This document shows, piece after piece, positions 1-6,807 of a stretch of 64,000 bases of DNA. The stretch comes from Bacillus halotolerans (lineage in GTDB: Bacteria > Bacillota > Bacilli > Bacillales > Bacillaceae): the NCBI RefSeq assembly GCF_001517105.1, contig NZ_LPVF01000012.1:1-64000 (forward strand), written 5' to 3'. The position numbers and the translations under genes are program-made. Every line of letters begins with the position of its first letter. The stretch's first letter is position 1. The notes under the pieces were generated by a model. That model was given only the letters and a program-made list of their open reading frames with translations, did not search any database and was not told where the DNA came from.

Positions 1-69
1 TATAATAAGAGTTTAATGCCCTTATTATTTTTATTCGCTATAATTCGAGAAATTCCTTTTCAGGAAACA

Positions 70-111
70 AAAAAAATCCTTATACCCATTATTTTGCATA
101 AGGATTTTTTT
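70..111 (-). terminator. Terminator of ykzB-ykoL, possibly bidirectional
   Basis: An inverted repeat (AATCCTTAT paired with ATAAGGATT) is flanked by A and T runs on both sides, so it can work on either strand. It overlaps the ykoL stop codon. Confidence 0.75.
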
Positions 112-271
112 GGTGATATGGGATGCTGCGAAAGAAATATGCGTATTCCTTCCGCAGTTCAGAAAGTGTCATTTTGTTCATTACTTCTTTATTATAAACT
201 CCGATTTGAAAGAGTTTTTCTGAATAATGGCTTCGTTCTTTTTCTAATGCTGTTTTCAATAAATTACTCAT
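89..271 (-). CDS. ykoL: YkoL, small protein of the TnrA/PhoP-controlled ykzB-ykoL operon
   Basis: A 60-residue soluble, basic protein with many Tyr and Lys residues. I recognise it as YkoL of B. subtilis; its molecular function is not known. The ATG at 271 is chosen because GAAGGAGGA lies 5 bases upstream. An earlier in-frame ATG (286) falls inside that ribosome-binding site. It is the second gene after ykzB, 87 bp away, and ends in a strong terminator. In 168 the ykzB-ykoL operon is activated by TnrA under nitrogen limitation and responds to PhoP; here a TnrA box lies in the shared ykzB/tnrA intergenic region. No domain of known function is visible. Confidence 0.85.
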   Translation of the reverse strand: MSNLLKTALEKERSHYSEKLFQIGVYNKEVMNKMTLSELRKEYAYFFRSIPYHQKNPYAK

Positions 272-358
272 AGCGTCCTCCTTCATTTTAAGGTATCCTC
301 TAAATAAGATACTCTTTTTAAATGAATGTGGTGTGAATCTAATGTAAAGAATTTATGT

Positions 359-514
359 TTACGAAGATTTTCGGTAAAGTCCGTTTTGAACTGATCTTAA
401 AAGCTGAAAAGCATGTTCTCCGGCAAGCTGCATAAACGTTTCAAGCATTTCATCCCGTTTCATATCCAACTCGATTATTTCCTTTGCCAGTGAGACCGCT
501 TTTTCTTCCTCCAT
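359..514 (-). CDS. ykzB: YkzB, 51-residue protein upstream of ykoL
   Basis: A 51-residue, highly charged, probably all-helical peptide that starts MEEEKAVSLAKEI and ends YRKSS. An excellent ribosome-binding site (AGGAGGAAGG) lies 7 bases before the ATG at 514. Length and position (between ykoL and the divergent tnrA) match YkzB of B. subtilis; the symbol rests mainly on position and size. It forms an operon with ykoL. No function is known. The helix pattern (LAKEIIELDMKRDEML) resembles small adaptor-like peptides, but this does not support a functional call. Confidence 0.75.
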   Translation of the reverse strand: MEEEKAVSLAKEIIELDMKRDEMLETFMQLAGEHAFQLLRSVQNGLYRKSS

Positions 515-626
515 GATTATCCTTCCTCCTCATTTAATCGTTACATAAAGGATAAAACGCGCTTATAGGTTACGCATCATTCTTGTTAATTTTTCTGCCG
601 TATTTTTTCAAAAATCTGCTATTTCA

Positions 627-678
627 TGTTAGAAAATATAACAAGCGTCAGGTTTTTTCTCTATGTTTTTTATATACT
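627..678 (+). promoter_or_regulatory. tnrA promoter with TnrA box
   Basis: TGTTAGAAAATATAACA (627-643) fits the TnrA consensus TGTNA-N7-TNACA exactly. A -10 hexamer TATACT lies at 673-678 without a good -35. The box centre is therefore about 50 bp before the expected start point, the spacing known for TnrA-activated promoters. This supports tnrA autoactivation. The same palindrome may also serve the divergent ykzB-ykoL operon. Confidence 0.85.
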
Positions 679-707
679 ATTATCAAAAGACATCCAGGGG
701 TGGAAAA

Positions 708-1046
708 ATGACCACAGAAGATCATTCTTATAAAGACAAAAAAGTGATTTCAATCGGGATTGTCAGTGAATTGACAGGATTGTCCGTAAGACAGATCAGG
801 TATTATGAGGAGCGTAAGCTGATTTATCCGCAGCGTTCTTCAAGGGGAACGAGGAAATATTCTTTTGCCGACGTCGAGCGGCTGATGGATATCGCCAACA
901 AACGCGAAGACGGCGTGCAGACAGCTGAAATTTTAAAAGATATGCGCAAAAAGGAACAAATGGTAAAAAACGATCCGCAAGTCAGAAAAAAATGCTGGAG
1001 GGGCAGCTTAATGCTCACTTTAGGTACAAAAACCGTTAAACGATAA
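708..1046 (+). CDS. tnrA: TnrA nitrogen regulator, C-terminus frameshifted
   Basis: A MerR-family global regulator of nitrogen-limitation genes. The helix-turn-helix and wing (about residues 15-80, including the [13 protein letters not shown] core) are intact, so DNA binding should be preserved. The ATG at 708 follows GGGGTGG; an upstream in-frame ATG at 663 has no ribosome-binding site. Residues 1-95 match remembered TnrA. At 986-992 a run of seven A's replaces the expected eight, so from residue 96 the frame gives [18 protein letters not shown] -1 shift there restores [15 protein letters not shown] and a stop at 1037-1039, exactly the 110-residue TnrA. That lost tail is the segment through which feedback-inhibited glutamine synthetase blocks TnrA, and C-terminal truncations are known to be constitutively active. 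The change may be real, slippage-corrected, or a homopolymer sequencing error. Confidence 0.9.
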   Translation: MTTEDHSYKDKKVISIGIVSELTGLSVRQIRYYEERKLIYPQRSSRGTRKYSFADVERLMDIANKREDGVQTAEILKDMRKKEQMVKNDPQVRKKCWRGSLMLTLGTKTVKR

Positions 1047-1079
1047 AAGTCCGCCTCGCAATCTGAGACGGACTTTTAT
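1043..1079 (+). terminator. Bidirectional terminator between tnrA and mgtE
   Basis: A GC-rich inverted repeat (AAAAGTCCG...CGGACTTTT) with A/T runs on both flanks separates the convergent tnrA and mgtE genes. Confidence 0.85.
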
Positions 1080-1082
1080 CGT

Positions 1083-2438
1083 TTATAATGAGTGAATGAA
1101 TGCAGTGGCAATACCAAAGTAAATTAATAATGACAAAATATCATTTAACGTCGTAATGAGCGGGCCTGACGCAATGGCCGGGTCTACATTCAGTCTATGC
1201 AGAATAATGGGGATGATTGTTCCGGACATCGTGCCGATAATTAAGGTCAGCAGCAGTGAAGAGCCGACAACAAATCCTAAAAGCACATTCCCCTGCCATA
1301 TAATGGCGATCACCGTAATTAAGACAGAACAGACGGCACCGATATAAATACTCGTTCTGAGCTCCCGAAAAATCAGTTTCACAATCGTTGTTTTATTCAT
1401 TTCTTCTTTAGATAAACCTCTGATGACAACCGCGAGAGACTGTGTTCCTGTATTCCCTGTCATCCCTGACACCATCGGCATAAAGAATGCCAGCGCCACG
1501 ACCTGCTTCAGCGTATCTTCAAAATAGCTCATGATGCTGCCTGAAATCAGCCCGATGAACAAAAGCAGGATCAGCCATGGAAGGCGGCGGTATGCTGCAA
1601 CATATGCTTTTGTATCGAAGGTAATGGCTTTACCTGATGCGGCGAATTTTTCGTAGTCCTCATCGGCTTCCCGAATAACGACGTCAATGATATCATCGAC
1701 CGTCACGATCCCGACAAGCACATTGTTTTCTTCCACAATCGGAATCGCTAAGAAATCGTAACGTTCAATCAGCCGCGCCACTTCCTCCTGATCTTGAAGC
1801 GCGTCTGCTGCAATGACACGGGTAAACATCAAGTCTTGTACCTTTTCTTCCGGTTCCCCGAGAATCAAATCGCGATATGACAGAACGCCGACAAGCTGCT
1901 TACTGTCATTTATGACATATAAGTAGTTGATAGACTCTGCGATTTCCGCGAAACTTTTTAGTTTGACGACCGCGTCTTTTACCGTGTAATGCTGAGGAAT
2001 CCACACATAACGGTTGGTCATCATGCGCCCCGCTGAATCAGCCGGGTAATTCATAAGGAGCTGAACGGCTTTTGACTCTGAGGCTTCCATGCTGGATAAG
2101 AGCTGTTCCTTCAGTTCTTCATCCATTTCCTCAAGCAATTGAGCGAGGTCATCGTTGTCCATTTTGTTCATGGCGAGTGTTGCTTTTGTTTTTCCGACTT
2201 TATTTAAGACGGCTAGCTGAAATTCCCGTTCCAGTTCGCCGATCATATCAGTAATATCGTCAACAGTTAAATAAGATAAATAGCGGGCGCGGTGTTTTTC
2301 CGGCATTTCTTTAAAAATAAACGCCATATCATAGGGCTGAAGCTCATCAATAACACTTCTGAAATCCCTGATTTTTCCGTCTCGCAATAAGATAATGATG
2401 CGTAAAATGAGTTCGTCATAGGTCATGTTTTGAACCAT
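1083..2438 (-). CDS. mgtE: MgtE magnesium transporter
   Basis: The main Mg2+ channel/transporter of B. subtilis, an inner-membrane dimer gated by cytosolic Mg2+. The 451 residues show the family order: an N-terminal superhelical MgtE_N domain (about 20-130), a CBS pair (about 135-255, with VDDIIDVV closing the second), a connecting helix, then five membrane segments from about residue 283. The pore-lining GNTGTQ motif is visible near residue 330. The ATG at 2438 follows AGGAGGT about 10 bases upstream. It sits behind an M-box riboswitch and a small leader open reading frame, so expression should rise when Mg2+ is low. It is monocistronic and convergent with tnrA. No defect is seen. Confidence 0.96.
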   Translation of the reverse strand: MVQNMTYDELILRIIILLRDGKIRDFRSVIDELQPYDMAFIFKEMPEKHRARYLSYLTVDDITDMIGELEREFQLAVLNKVGKTKATLAMNKMDNDDLAQLLEEMDEELKEQLLSSMEASESKAVQLLMNYPADSAGRMMTNRYVWIPQHYTVKDAVVKLKSFAEIAESINYLYVINDSKQLVGVLSYRDLILGEPEEKVQDLMFTRVIAADALQDQEEVARLIERYDFLAIPIVEENNVLVGIVTVDDIIDVVIREADEDYEKFAASGKAITFDTKAYVAAYRRLPWLILLLFIGLISGSIMSYFEDTLKQVVALAFFMPMVSGMTGNTGTQSLAVVIRGLSKEEMNKTTIVKLIFRELRTSIYIGAVCSVLITVIAIIWQGNVLLGFVVGSSLLLTLIIGTMSGTIIPIILHRLNVDPAIASGPLITTLNDILSLLIYFGIATAFIHSL

Positions 2439-2455
2439 CGGGACTCGTACCTCCT

Positions 2456-2578
2456 CTACGGAGACGTGCCGGCCTCGCCAGAAGGTGCGGCAGATCGTCT
2501 CCTCATCGTGTAATCAATTGTCTTGCTGTCATAGTATATGGGTACTTCTTCAGATTGACTCGAATGGGGAGAATCCAT
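2456..2578 (-). CDS. Putative 40-residue leader peptide between M-box terminator and mgtE
   Basis: An open frame of 40 codons starts at an ATG at 2578, preceded by AAAGGAGGTG at ideal spacing (6 bases). It stops 17 bases before the mgtE start. The peptide begins MDSPHSSQSEEVP and has an RRR triplet near its end; I recognise no family. Position within the mRNA, after the attenuator and directly before the mgtE ribosome-binding site, suggests a translated leader coupled to mgtE. It could also be a chance frame, but the strong ribosome-binding site argues for translation. No amino-acid function is claimed. Confidence 0.5.
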   Translation of the reverse strand: MDSPHSSQSEEVPIYYDSKTIDYTMRRRSAAPSGEAGTSP

Positions 2579-2620
2579 ACTCCGCACCTCCTTTTTGTTC
2601 AACATTTCGTTTTCAAGGCA

Positions 2621-2689
2621 TAAAAAAAGCCTTCTGGATTGAAGGTGAAAGAAGCACGGCAAAAAAAGCGTGCGGGCGCCTTCAATCGT
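2621..2689 (-). terminator. M-box expression-platform terminator
   Basis: On the minus strand GATTGAAGG pairs with CCTTCAATC around an inner hairpin (GCACG...CGTGC), followed by AGAAGGC and seven T's. It lies immediately downstream of the M-box aptamer and upstream of mgtE, as expected for Mg2+-dependent termination. Confidence 0.8.
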
Positions 2690-2836
2690 AGAGCTTTAGC
2701 ACTGTATGGCATAGGAGCAATCATCCAGCTGCATTAAAAATCACCTTATGTCGATGATTTCTGTTGACCCATTGGCGTCTTTGGACATTTTTGGGCAGCA
2801 GCGTATCTCCATACAGGAGCCTCACCTAACGAAGTT
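2690..2836 (-). ncRNA. M-box (ykoK) magnesium riboswitch aptamer
   Basis: On the minus strand the leader carries the conserved M-box segments: GTTAGGTGAGGCTCC at the 5' end, then ATACGCTGCTGCC, then GACGCCAATGGGTCAAC, and a 3' part ending CCATACAGTGCTAAAGC. Mg2+ binding is known to compact this RNA and favour termination. It controls mgtE. Confidence 0.95.
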
Positions 2837-2857
2837 CGTAATTGAATTGACACACTG

Positions 2858-2886
2858 AGATTACAGAAAAAAACAAGCTGTGTCAA
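2858..2886 (-). promoter_or_regulatory. SigA promoter of the mgtE leader
   Basis: TTGACA (2886-2881), a 17-base spacer and TAATCT (2863-2858) on the minus strand put the start near 2851, just before the M-box. Confidence 0.8.
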
Positions 2887-2931
2887 CTTAAAAAAGTTAT
2901 TTATGCGTTTACATCTCATCAGATGAAATAA

Positions 2932-2953
2932 AATAAGGGCCTTAGCCCTTATT
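2932..2953 (-). terminator. Terminator after the 45-residue gene
   Basis: AATAAGGGC pairs with GCCCTTATT and is followed by TTTTATTT on the minus strand. It covers the stop codon of the small gene upstream. Confidence 0.65.
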
Positions 2954-3086
2954 CTGTGGTTTGCGTCTCATCATCTTCAGAAAGCAAATGATAGGTTTCA
3001 TGAAGAAATAAGGCGTATTCCCCTTCCTTCGTCGGATGTGGAACATACTCAGCCTGATTGATGTATTGTTCTTCTTTCTTTTCCAA
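2949..3086 (-). CDS. Small acidic hypothetical protein (45 residues, TTG start)
   Basis: The frame begins with TTG at 3086 behind AAAAGGAGG at 8-base spacing and ends in a terminator. The product is 45 residues, acidic, starting MEKKEEQYINQAEYVPHP and ending DDETQTTE. It has no signal peptide or membrane segment. It lies between ykoJ and the mgtE promoter on the same strand as ykoJ, whose own terminator lies upstream. I do not recognise a characterised family. Ribosome-binding site, codon use and terminator all support a real gene. Confidence 0.65.
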   Translation of the reverse strand: MEKKEEQYINQAEYVPHPTKEGEYALFLHETYHLLSEDDETQTTE

Positions 3087-3140
3087 GCGCTTCGCCTCCT
3101 TTTCTTATTAGATTGTCCAAAAAGCGGCTCGTTATCATGA

Positions 3141-3164
3141 AAAAAACCCCGCGGATGCGGGGTT
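3141..3164 (-). terminator. ykoJ terminator
   Basis: ACCCCGC pairs with GCGGGGT and is followed by seven T's on the minus strand. The stem begins at the ykoJ stop codon. Confidence 0.9.
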
Positions 3165-3675
3165 AGTCGTCTAATTCCTGTTTCATAATACGTCCGTCCT
3201 TTGCAGAGATGTCAAATTCTGCTTCAGTCCCTTGTTTCGTTTGGACCTCAATTTCGTAGATATAAGCACCGTCGTCTTCATCCAGCTTGCTTTCTGTGAC
3301 GGTTCCAGCTGTTTGCTTTAGAGCAATCTGTTCTGCTTCTTCTTTTGTCAAAACAACTTGCTCTTTTTTCTCTTTTAACGGGTCATTGAGCGCTTGTTTG
3401 GTCTTGATATCCACATAAACATCATAGTCTTCACCGTCTTTTTCGATTTCAACTTCATAAGCTTCTTTGCCATTATAGATGTCTCTGTCGATGTCATCCA
3501 CTGCTCCGTCAACAACTGTTTTGGCAATAGACTCCGCTTCTTGTTCAGTAAGTCCGCCAATTTCAGAAACAGACTGTGTTTGTTCATTATTTTCTTTCGC
3601 AAACGCGTTGTAGCTGAACCCTCCGGCCGCTAAACACCCTGCTAATAAGCCAATCATCCATCTTTTCTTCAGCAT
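3163..3675 (-). CDS. ykoJ: YkoJ, secreted PepSY-domain protein
   Basis: A 170-residue protein with a Sec signal peptide (MLKKRWMIGLLAGCLAAGGFS, then cleavage near AFA-KE). Two PepSY-like domains follow (about 40-95 and 105-168), each with the repeated L(T)xxEAExIA...YEVEI.KDG pattern. PepSY proteins outside the membrane are thought to restrain proteases or sense envelope conditions; the role of YkoJ is not established. It follows ykoI after a 91-bp gap that holds an unusual 11-bp-period direct repeat, so it may have its own promoter controlled by YkoG. The start has AAGGAGGAATCACAC before the ATG. Confidence 0.88.
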   Translation of the reverse strand: MLKKRWMIGLLAGCLAAGGFSYNAFAKENNEQTQSVSEIGGLTEQEAESIAKTVVDGAVDDIDRDIYNGKEAYEVEIEKDGEDYDVYVDIKTKQALNDPLKEKKEQVVLTKEEAEQIALKQTAGTVTESKLDEDDGAYIYEIEVQTKQGTEAEFDISAKDGRIMKQELDD

Positions 3676-3731
3676 GTGTGATTCCTCCTTGTTCGTTATG
3701 AGTTCAGTTTACACACTCAACATGAAAGGAA

Positions 3732-3761
3732 CACGAGAGAAAGATGAGAATTTGATGAGAA
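3732..3761 (-). promoter_or_regulatory. 11-bp-period direct repeat upstream of ykoJ, candidate response-regulator site
   Basis: GATGAGAA occurs at 3743-3750 and again at 3754-3761, with a degenerate third copy (CACGAGAG) at 3732-3739, all in 11-bp register. OmpR/PhoB-type response regulators such as YkoG typically bind 11-bp-spaced direct repeats. The site lies upstream of a weak TAAACT -10 candidate for ykoJ. Assignment to YkoG is inference from position. Confidence 0.45.
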
Positions 3762-3766
3762 AACCA

Positions 3767-4447
3767 CTAGTCTTCATAGATAATATTAGAAACTTTGCCG
3801 GTATAGGCGTTTATTTTCACCGTAGCTTCCTTGTCATTCGGGAGATCAACATCTACTTCAAACAGGAGAGTGCCCTCGCTTTCTTCCAAATCGGCGTCAT
3901 CCGCTTTTCCTCCAGCCTCACGCTCTGCAATGGCTTTTGCCTCTTTTTCGGAAATTGTTGTCTTTTGTTTGTCCTTGCTGCTGATTTTATCAGCGGACAC
4001 CACCGCTTTTGTCTTCATATCTACCTTCACTTCGTATGTTTCCCCATTATTTTTTTGAATGGTATACGACGCAACTCCGTGTTTTCGCGTGTGTTTTTTA
4101 ACGGTGCCCGGCACCCGCACCAGAGCGAGCTGCTCAGCTTCTTTTTCTGTCATGCCAGATGTGTTCGTCTTTTTCACTCTGTTCATTGACAATATGTCGC
4201 CCGATTTAGCATCAGCTTTTAGAAAATAAATTCCTTTTGGATTTTCCAGAGTCATATCATACGTTTTTTTATCATTGGATTGCGTCACTTTTGTAATGTC
4301 GCCTTCATAGGAGATTTCTACTTTTTTTATGACTGCCTCCTTTGACAGCACGTCCTCATGGGTTTGCTGAATGATAAGAACCGCGCAGATGACAATGGCT
4401 AAAACAGCTGCCGCCGCAGCAGCTCCTGTTTTCATTCGTTTTGTCAT
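3767..4447 (-). CDS. ykoI: YkoI, membrane-anchored PepSY-domain protein
   Basis: A 226-residue protein. One uncleaved N-terminal membrane anchor (about 8-27, Ala/Ile/Val rich) is followed by an extracytoplasmic part with a diverged N-terminal region and two PepSY modules (about 95-155 and 165-225). Its start overlaps the ykoH stop by 4 bases (ATGA), indicating translational coupling with the kinase gene. Such kinase-adjacent PepSY proteins may modulate sensor signalling at the cell surface; that is inference. It belongs to the ykoG-ykoH-ykoI unit. Confidence 0.88.
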   Translation of the reverse strand: MTKRMKTGAAAAAAVLAIVICAVLIIQQTHEDVLSKEAVIKKVEISYEGDITKVTQSNDKKTYDMTLENPKGIYFLKADAKSGDILSMNRVKKTNTSGMTEKEAEQLALVRVPGTVKKHTRKHGVASYTIQKNNGETYEVKVDMKTKAVVSADKISSKDKQKTTISEKEAKAIAEREAGGKADDADLEESEGTLLFEVDVDLPNDKEATVKINAYTGKVSNIIYED

Positions 4448-5808
4448 AGCGCTCCCCCATTCTGTTCTCTAAATTGCATCGTGACATTTGTTCCCTGTCC
4501 CGGTTTGCTTTTTACAGACAGGTCAATACCATGCTCGTCGGCAATATGTTTGGCAATGGATAGACCTAAACCCGTTCCGCCTGTTTTGCGGTTACGCGCC
4601 TCATCCGCCCGGTAAAAACGTTCAAACAGGCGCGGGATATGCTCTTCAGGTATGCCGATTCCTTCATCCCTTACAGACAAAAACGGACGTCTGTTATTGG
4701 TTCCGGCGGAAATCACAATGGCCTTGTCACTATACTTTATGGCATTATCAAGCAAAATCGTCAGCAGCTGCTTTATGCGTTCTTCATCTGCCGTTACAAG
4801 CAAATTCTCCTTGTCCGTCTCGAGAAAGATGTCGCGTTTATAAACCGGCTGGAGTGTTTGTATGACGGAGCGCGACACTTCGATCAGGTCAACCGTTTTC
4901 AGATCAAGCTCCAGTTCTTTATGGGTCTTGGCCAGCGTAAGCAGCTGATTGGTCAGTTTTTTCATATGGACCGCTTCTGAATGAATAGCTTCAATGGATT
5001 CCTCAAGCACTTCAGGCTTTTTTGCCCCCCAGCGTTTCATCAGATTGCTGTAGCTTTCAATAATGGTAAGCGGGGTTTTCAGCTCGTGTGAAGCGTCTTG
5101 GACGAATTGCTGCTGTTTGTCGTAGTGCTCTTTCAGCATGCTCGCCATCTCATTAAAGGTCAGCCCCATTTGATACAGTTCGTCATGCGACTGTCCTTCC
5201 AGAGAAATTGTTTTGAATGCTTTTTCTCTCTGTATGTCTTTCATCGTTGTCACCAATTGTCTGATTGGATTGATGATATGGCGGGCGAGTAAGCTGCCGG
5301 CAAAGAAGGAAGCGATACAGACCGCAGCGCTGGCCGCAATTAAGATGATTCTTAGCAGAAAAAGACTCTCTTCTGTATGCTCCAGCCTTTCCACGAGCTG
5401 AAGAGATACGACTTGTCCGTCTGTCCAAATGACCGGGACAGCTGCTGCTGCAAACAGTTTGCCTTCATGCTTTGTCACGTCTGTCGTTTCCCCGCTGTGA
5501 AAAGAAAGAGGGAAGTCTTTATATGCTTTTTCCTTTGTGATGGTCATCACGGCTTTCCGATCCGCACTCACTACCCGCACCATTCCATTTGCCGGAAGAT
5601 AGGCCTGCAGCATATCCTGCAAAGCCACTCCTTGTGTTTCGGCGGTGTGAAGAGCTTCGGCGATATTGTCCGTTTCATCGGCAAGACGGGCCGCATCCCT
5701 TGAGGTGAGTGCCGATGAAAAAATGAGATAGACCGCAGTATGAACCAACACTAATAAAATCAACAGCCAAATGGATGTATAAAGATGAATCTTTGTCTTC
5801 AGCTTCAT
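4444..5808 (-). CDS. ykoH: YkoH sensor histidine kinase
   Basis: A membrane histidine kinase that should autophosphorylate and pass phosphate to YkoG. In order it shows a first membrane segment (about 12-33), an extracytoplasmic loop of about 115 residues, a second membrane segment (about 152-175), HAMP (about 176-228), HisKA with the phospho-acceptor in SHELKTP (His near 242), the N box DNAIKYS, the G1 box DEGIGIPEEH and the G2 box GTGLGLSIAKH. Two adjacent ATG codons directly follow the ykoG stop; the second (5808) has better spacing to AGGGG. It is coupled to ykoG upstream and ykoI downstream. The signal sensed is unknown. Confidence 0.93.
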   Translation of the reverse strand: MKLKTKIHLYTSIWLLILLVLVHTAVYLIFSSALTSRDAARLADETDNIAEALHTAETQGVALQDMLQAYLPANGMVRVVSADRKAVMTITKEKAYKDFPLSFHSGETTDVTKHEGKLFAAAAVPVIWTDGQVVSLQLVERLEHTEESLFLLRIILIAASAAVCIASFFAGSLLARHIINPIRQLVTTMKDIQREKAFKTISLEGQSHDELYQMGLTFNEMASMLKEHYDKQQQFVQDASHELKTPLTIIESYSNLMKRWGAKKPEVLEESIEAIHSEAVHMKKLTNQLLTLAKTHKELELDLKTVDLIEVSRSVIQTLQPVYKRDIFLETDKENLLVTADEERIKQLLTILLDNAIKYSDKAIVISAGTNNRRPFLSVRDEGIGIPEEHIPRLFERFYRADEARNRKTGGTGLGLSIAKHIADEHGIDLSVKSKPGQGTNVTMQFREQNGGAL

Positions 5809-5811
5809 CAT

Positions 5812-6498
5812 TTACCCCTTAATGGTATAGCCGACCCCGCGTACGGTATGAATCAGCTGTTTTTCGTAAGGATAGTCCAATTTTTTTCTGATATATCTTA
5901 TGTACACGTCGACGACATTTGTATCACCGATATAATCAAACCCCCATACAGAACTGAGAATTTGCTCTCTCGTCAGCACTTGCTGCGGATGCTTCAGCAT
6001 ATAGACGAGCAAATCAAATTCCCGGGGCGTTAATTCAACCTCTTTGTCTCCCCGTCTGACTTCACGTGTTTTCTCGTTCACCTGCAAATCGTCATATGTC
6101 AAAAATGTGCCGATATCCTCTGTTTTGCTTCCGGTTTGGCGGAGCGCCGCTCTGATTCTGGCAAGCAATTCTTCAATTTCAAACGGCTTGGTGACATAGT
6201 CATTCGCACCGATGTCAAGCCCCGTTACCTTATCTGGAACGCTGTCGCGGGCTGTTAATAAAATAACCGGTGTCTCTTGATCCGTTTTCCTCAGCCGGCG
6301 CAGCACTTCAAGCCCGCTCAACCCTGGCAGCATGACATCGAGCAGCAATAGGGAATACGAACCTTCCGTGGCCGCGTTAAGTCCTTCAGAGCCATTATGT
6401 TTGATGGTGACGCTGTATCCTTCATATTCCAATTCAAGCTGAAGGACCCTCGCGATTTTTTCTTCATCTTCCACAATTAATATGTGCCCTTTTTCCAA
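5812..6498 (-). CDS. ykoG: YkoG response regulator (OmpR family)
   Basis: A 228-residue regulator. The receiver domain (about 4-118) has the acidic pocket EDE, the phospho-acceptor Asp54 in LLLDVMLPG, Thr in LLTARDS and Lys in VTKPFE. A winged-helix DNA-binding domain (about 130-226) carries ELTPREFDLL and the GDTNVVDVYIRYIRKKL recognition region. It heads the ykoG-ykoH-ykoI operon and is divergent from ykoFEDC. Targets are unknown; the direct repeat before ykoJ is a candidate site. Confidence 0.93.
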   Translation of the reverse strand: MEKGHILIVEDEEKIARVLQLELEYEGYSVTIKHNGSEGLNAATEGSYSLLLLDVMLPGLSGLEVLRRLRKTDQETPVILLTARDSVPDKVTGLDIGANDYVTKPFEIEELLARIRAALRQTGSKTEDIGTFLTYDDLQVNEKTREVRRGDKEVELTPREFDLLVYMLKHPQQVLTREQILSSVWGFDYIGDTNVVDVYIRYIRKKLDYPYEKQLIHTVRGVGYTIKG

Positions 6499-6545
6499 TT
6501 CCGATCATCCTCTCATGTTCCTATATGAAAAAAATGATTTCATTG

Positions 6546-6574
6546 TTTACAAAATGATTCTTATCATCTATTAT
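6546..6574 (+). promoter_or_regulatory. SigA promoter of the ykoFEDC leader
   Basis: TTTACA (6546-6551), 17-base spacer and TATTAT (6569-6574). The spacer contains a palindrome ATGAT-TCTT-ATCAT (6554-6567) that could be an operator. Confidence 0.7.
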
Positions 6575-6602
6575 GATGTCAAAATAAAAAATTGTATACG
6601 GA

Positions 6603-6702
6603 AAGCACTAGGGGTGCTGTTATGGCTGAGATAAAGCGCGAAAAAACGCGCTTTGATCCCTTATGACCCGATCTGGATAATACCAGCGTGGGGAAGTGCA
6701 GG
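6603..6702 (+). ncRNA. TPP (thi-box) riboswitch
   Basis: The conserved thi-box cores are present: AGGGGTGCT followed by GGCTGAGA near the 5' end, then ATCCCTTATGACCCGATCTGG, then TAATACCAGCGTGGGGAAGTGC. Thiamine pyrophosphate binding is known to block expression, so ykoFEDC should be on when thiamine is scarce. Confidence 0.97.
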
Positions 6703-6745
6703 TTGACCGAAAGGTGTATTTTTTCGTGCGCTTACTCGATCTATG

Positions 6746-6778
6746 ACTGCATATTCCCTAAGGATATGCAGTTTTTTA
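6746..6778 (+). terminator. TPP riboswitch terminator
   Basis: CTGCATAT pairs with ATATGCAG and is followed by six T's, between the aptamer and ykoF. Confidence 0.88.
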
Positions 6779-6807
6779 TTTTACCAAAAAAACAGGAGGT
6801 CAGAGAA

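Noticed and set aside
663-707. N-terminal extension of tnrA to the ATG at 663
   Set aside because: It overlaps the -10 and start-point region of the tnrA promoter and has no ribosome-binding site; the ATG at 708 matches known TnrA.
6688-6807. Longer ykoF start inside the TPP leader
   Set aside because: It begins in the riboswitch 3' end and would cross the terminator; a strong ribosome-binding site precedes 6808.
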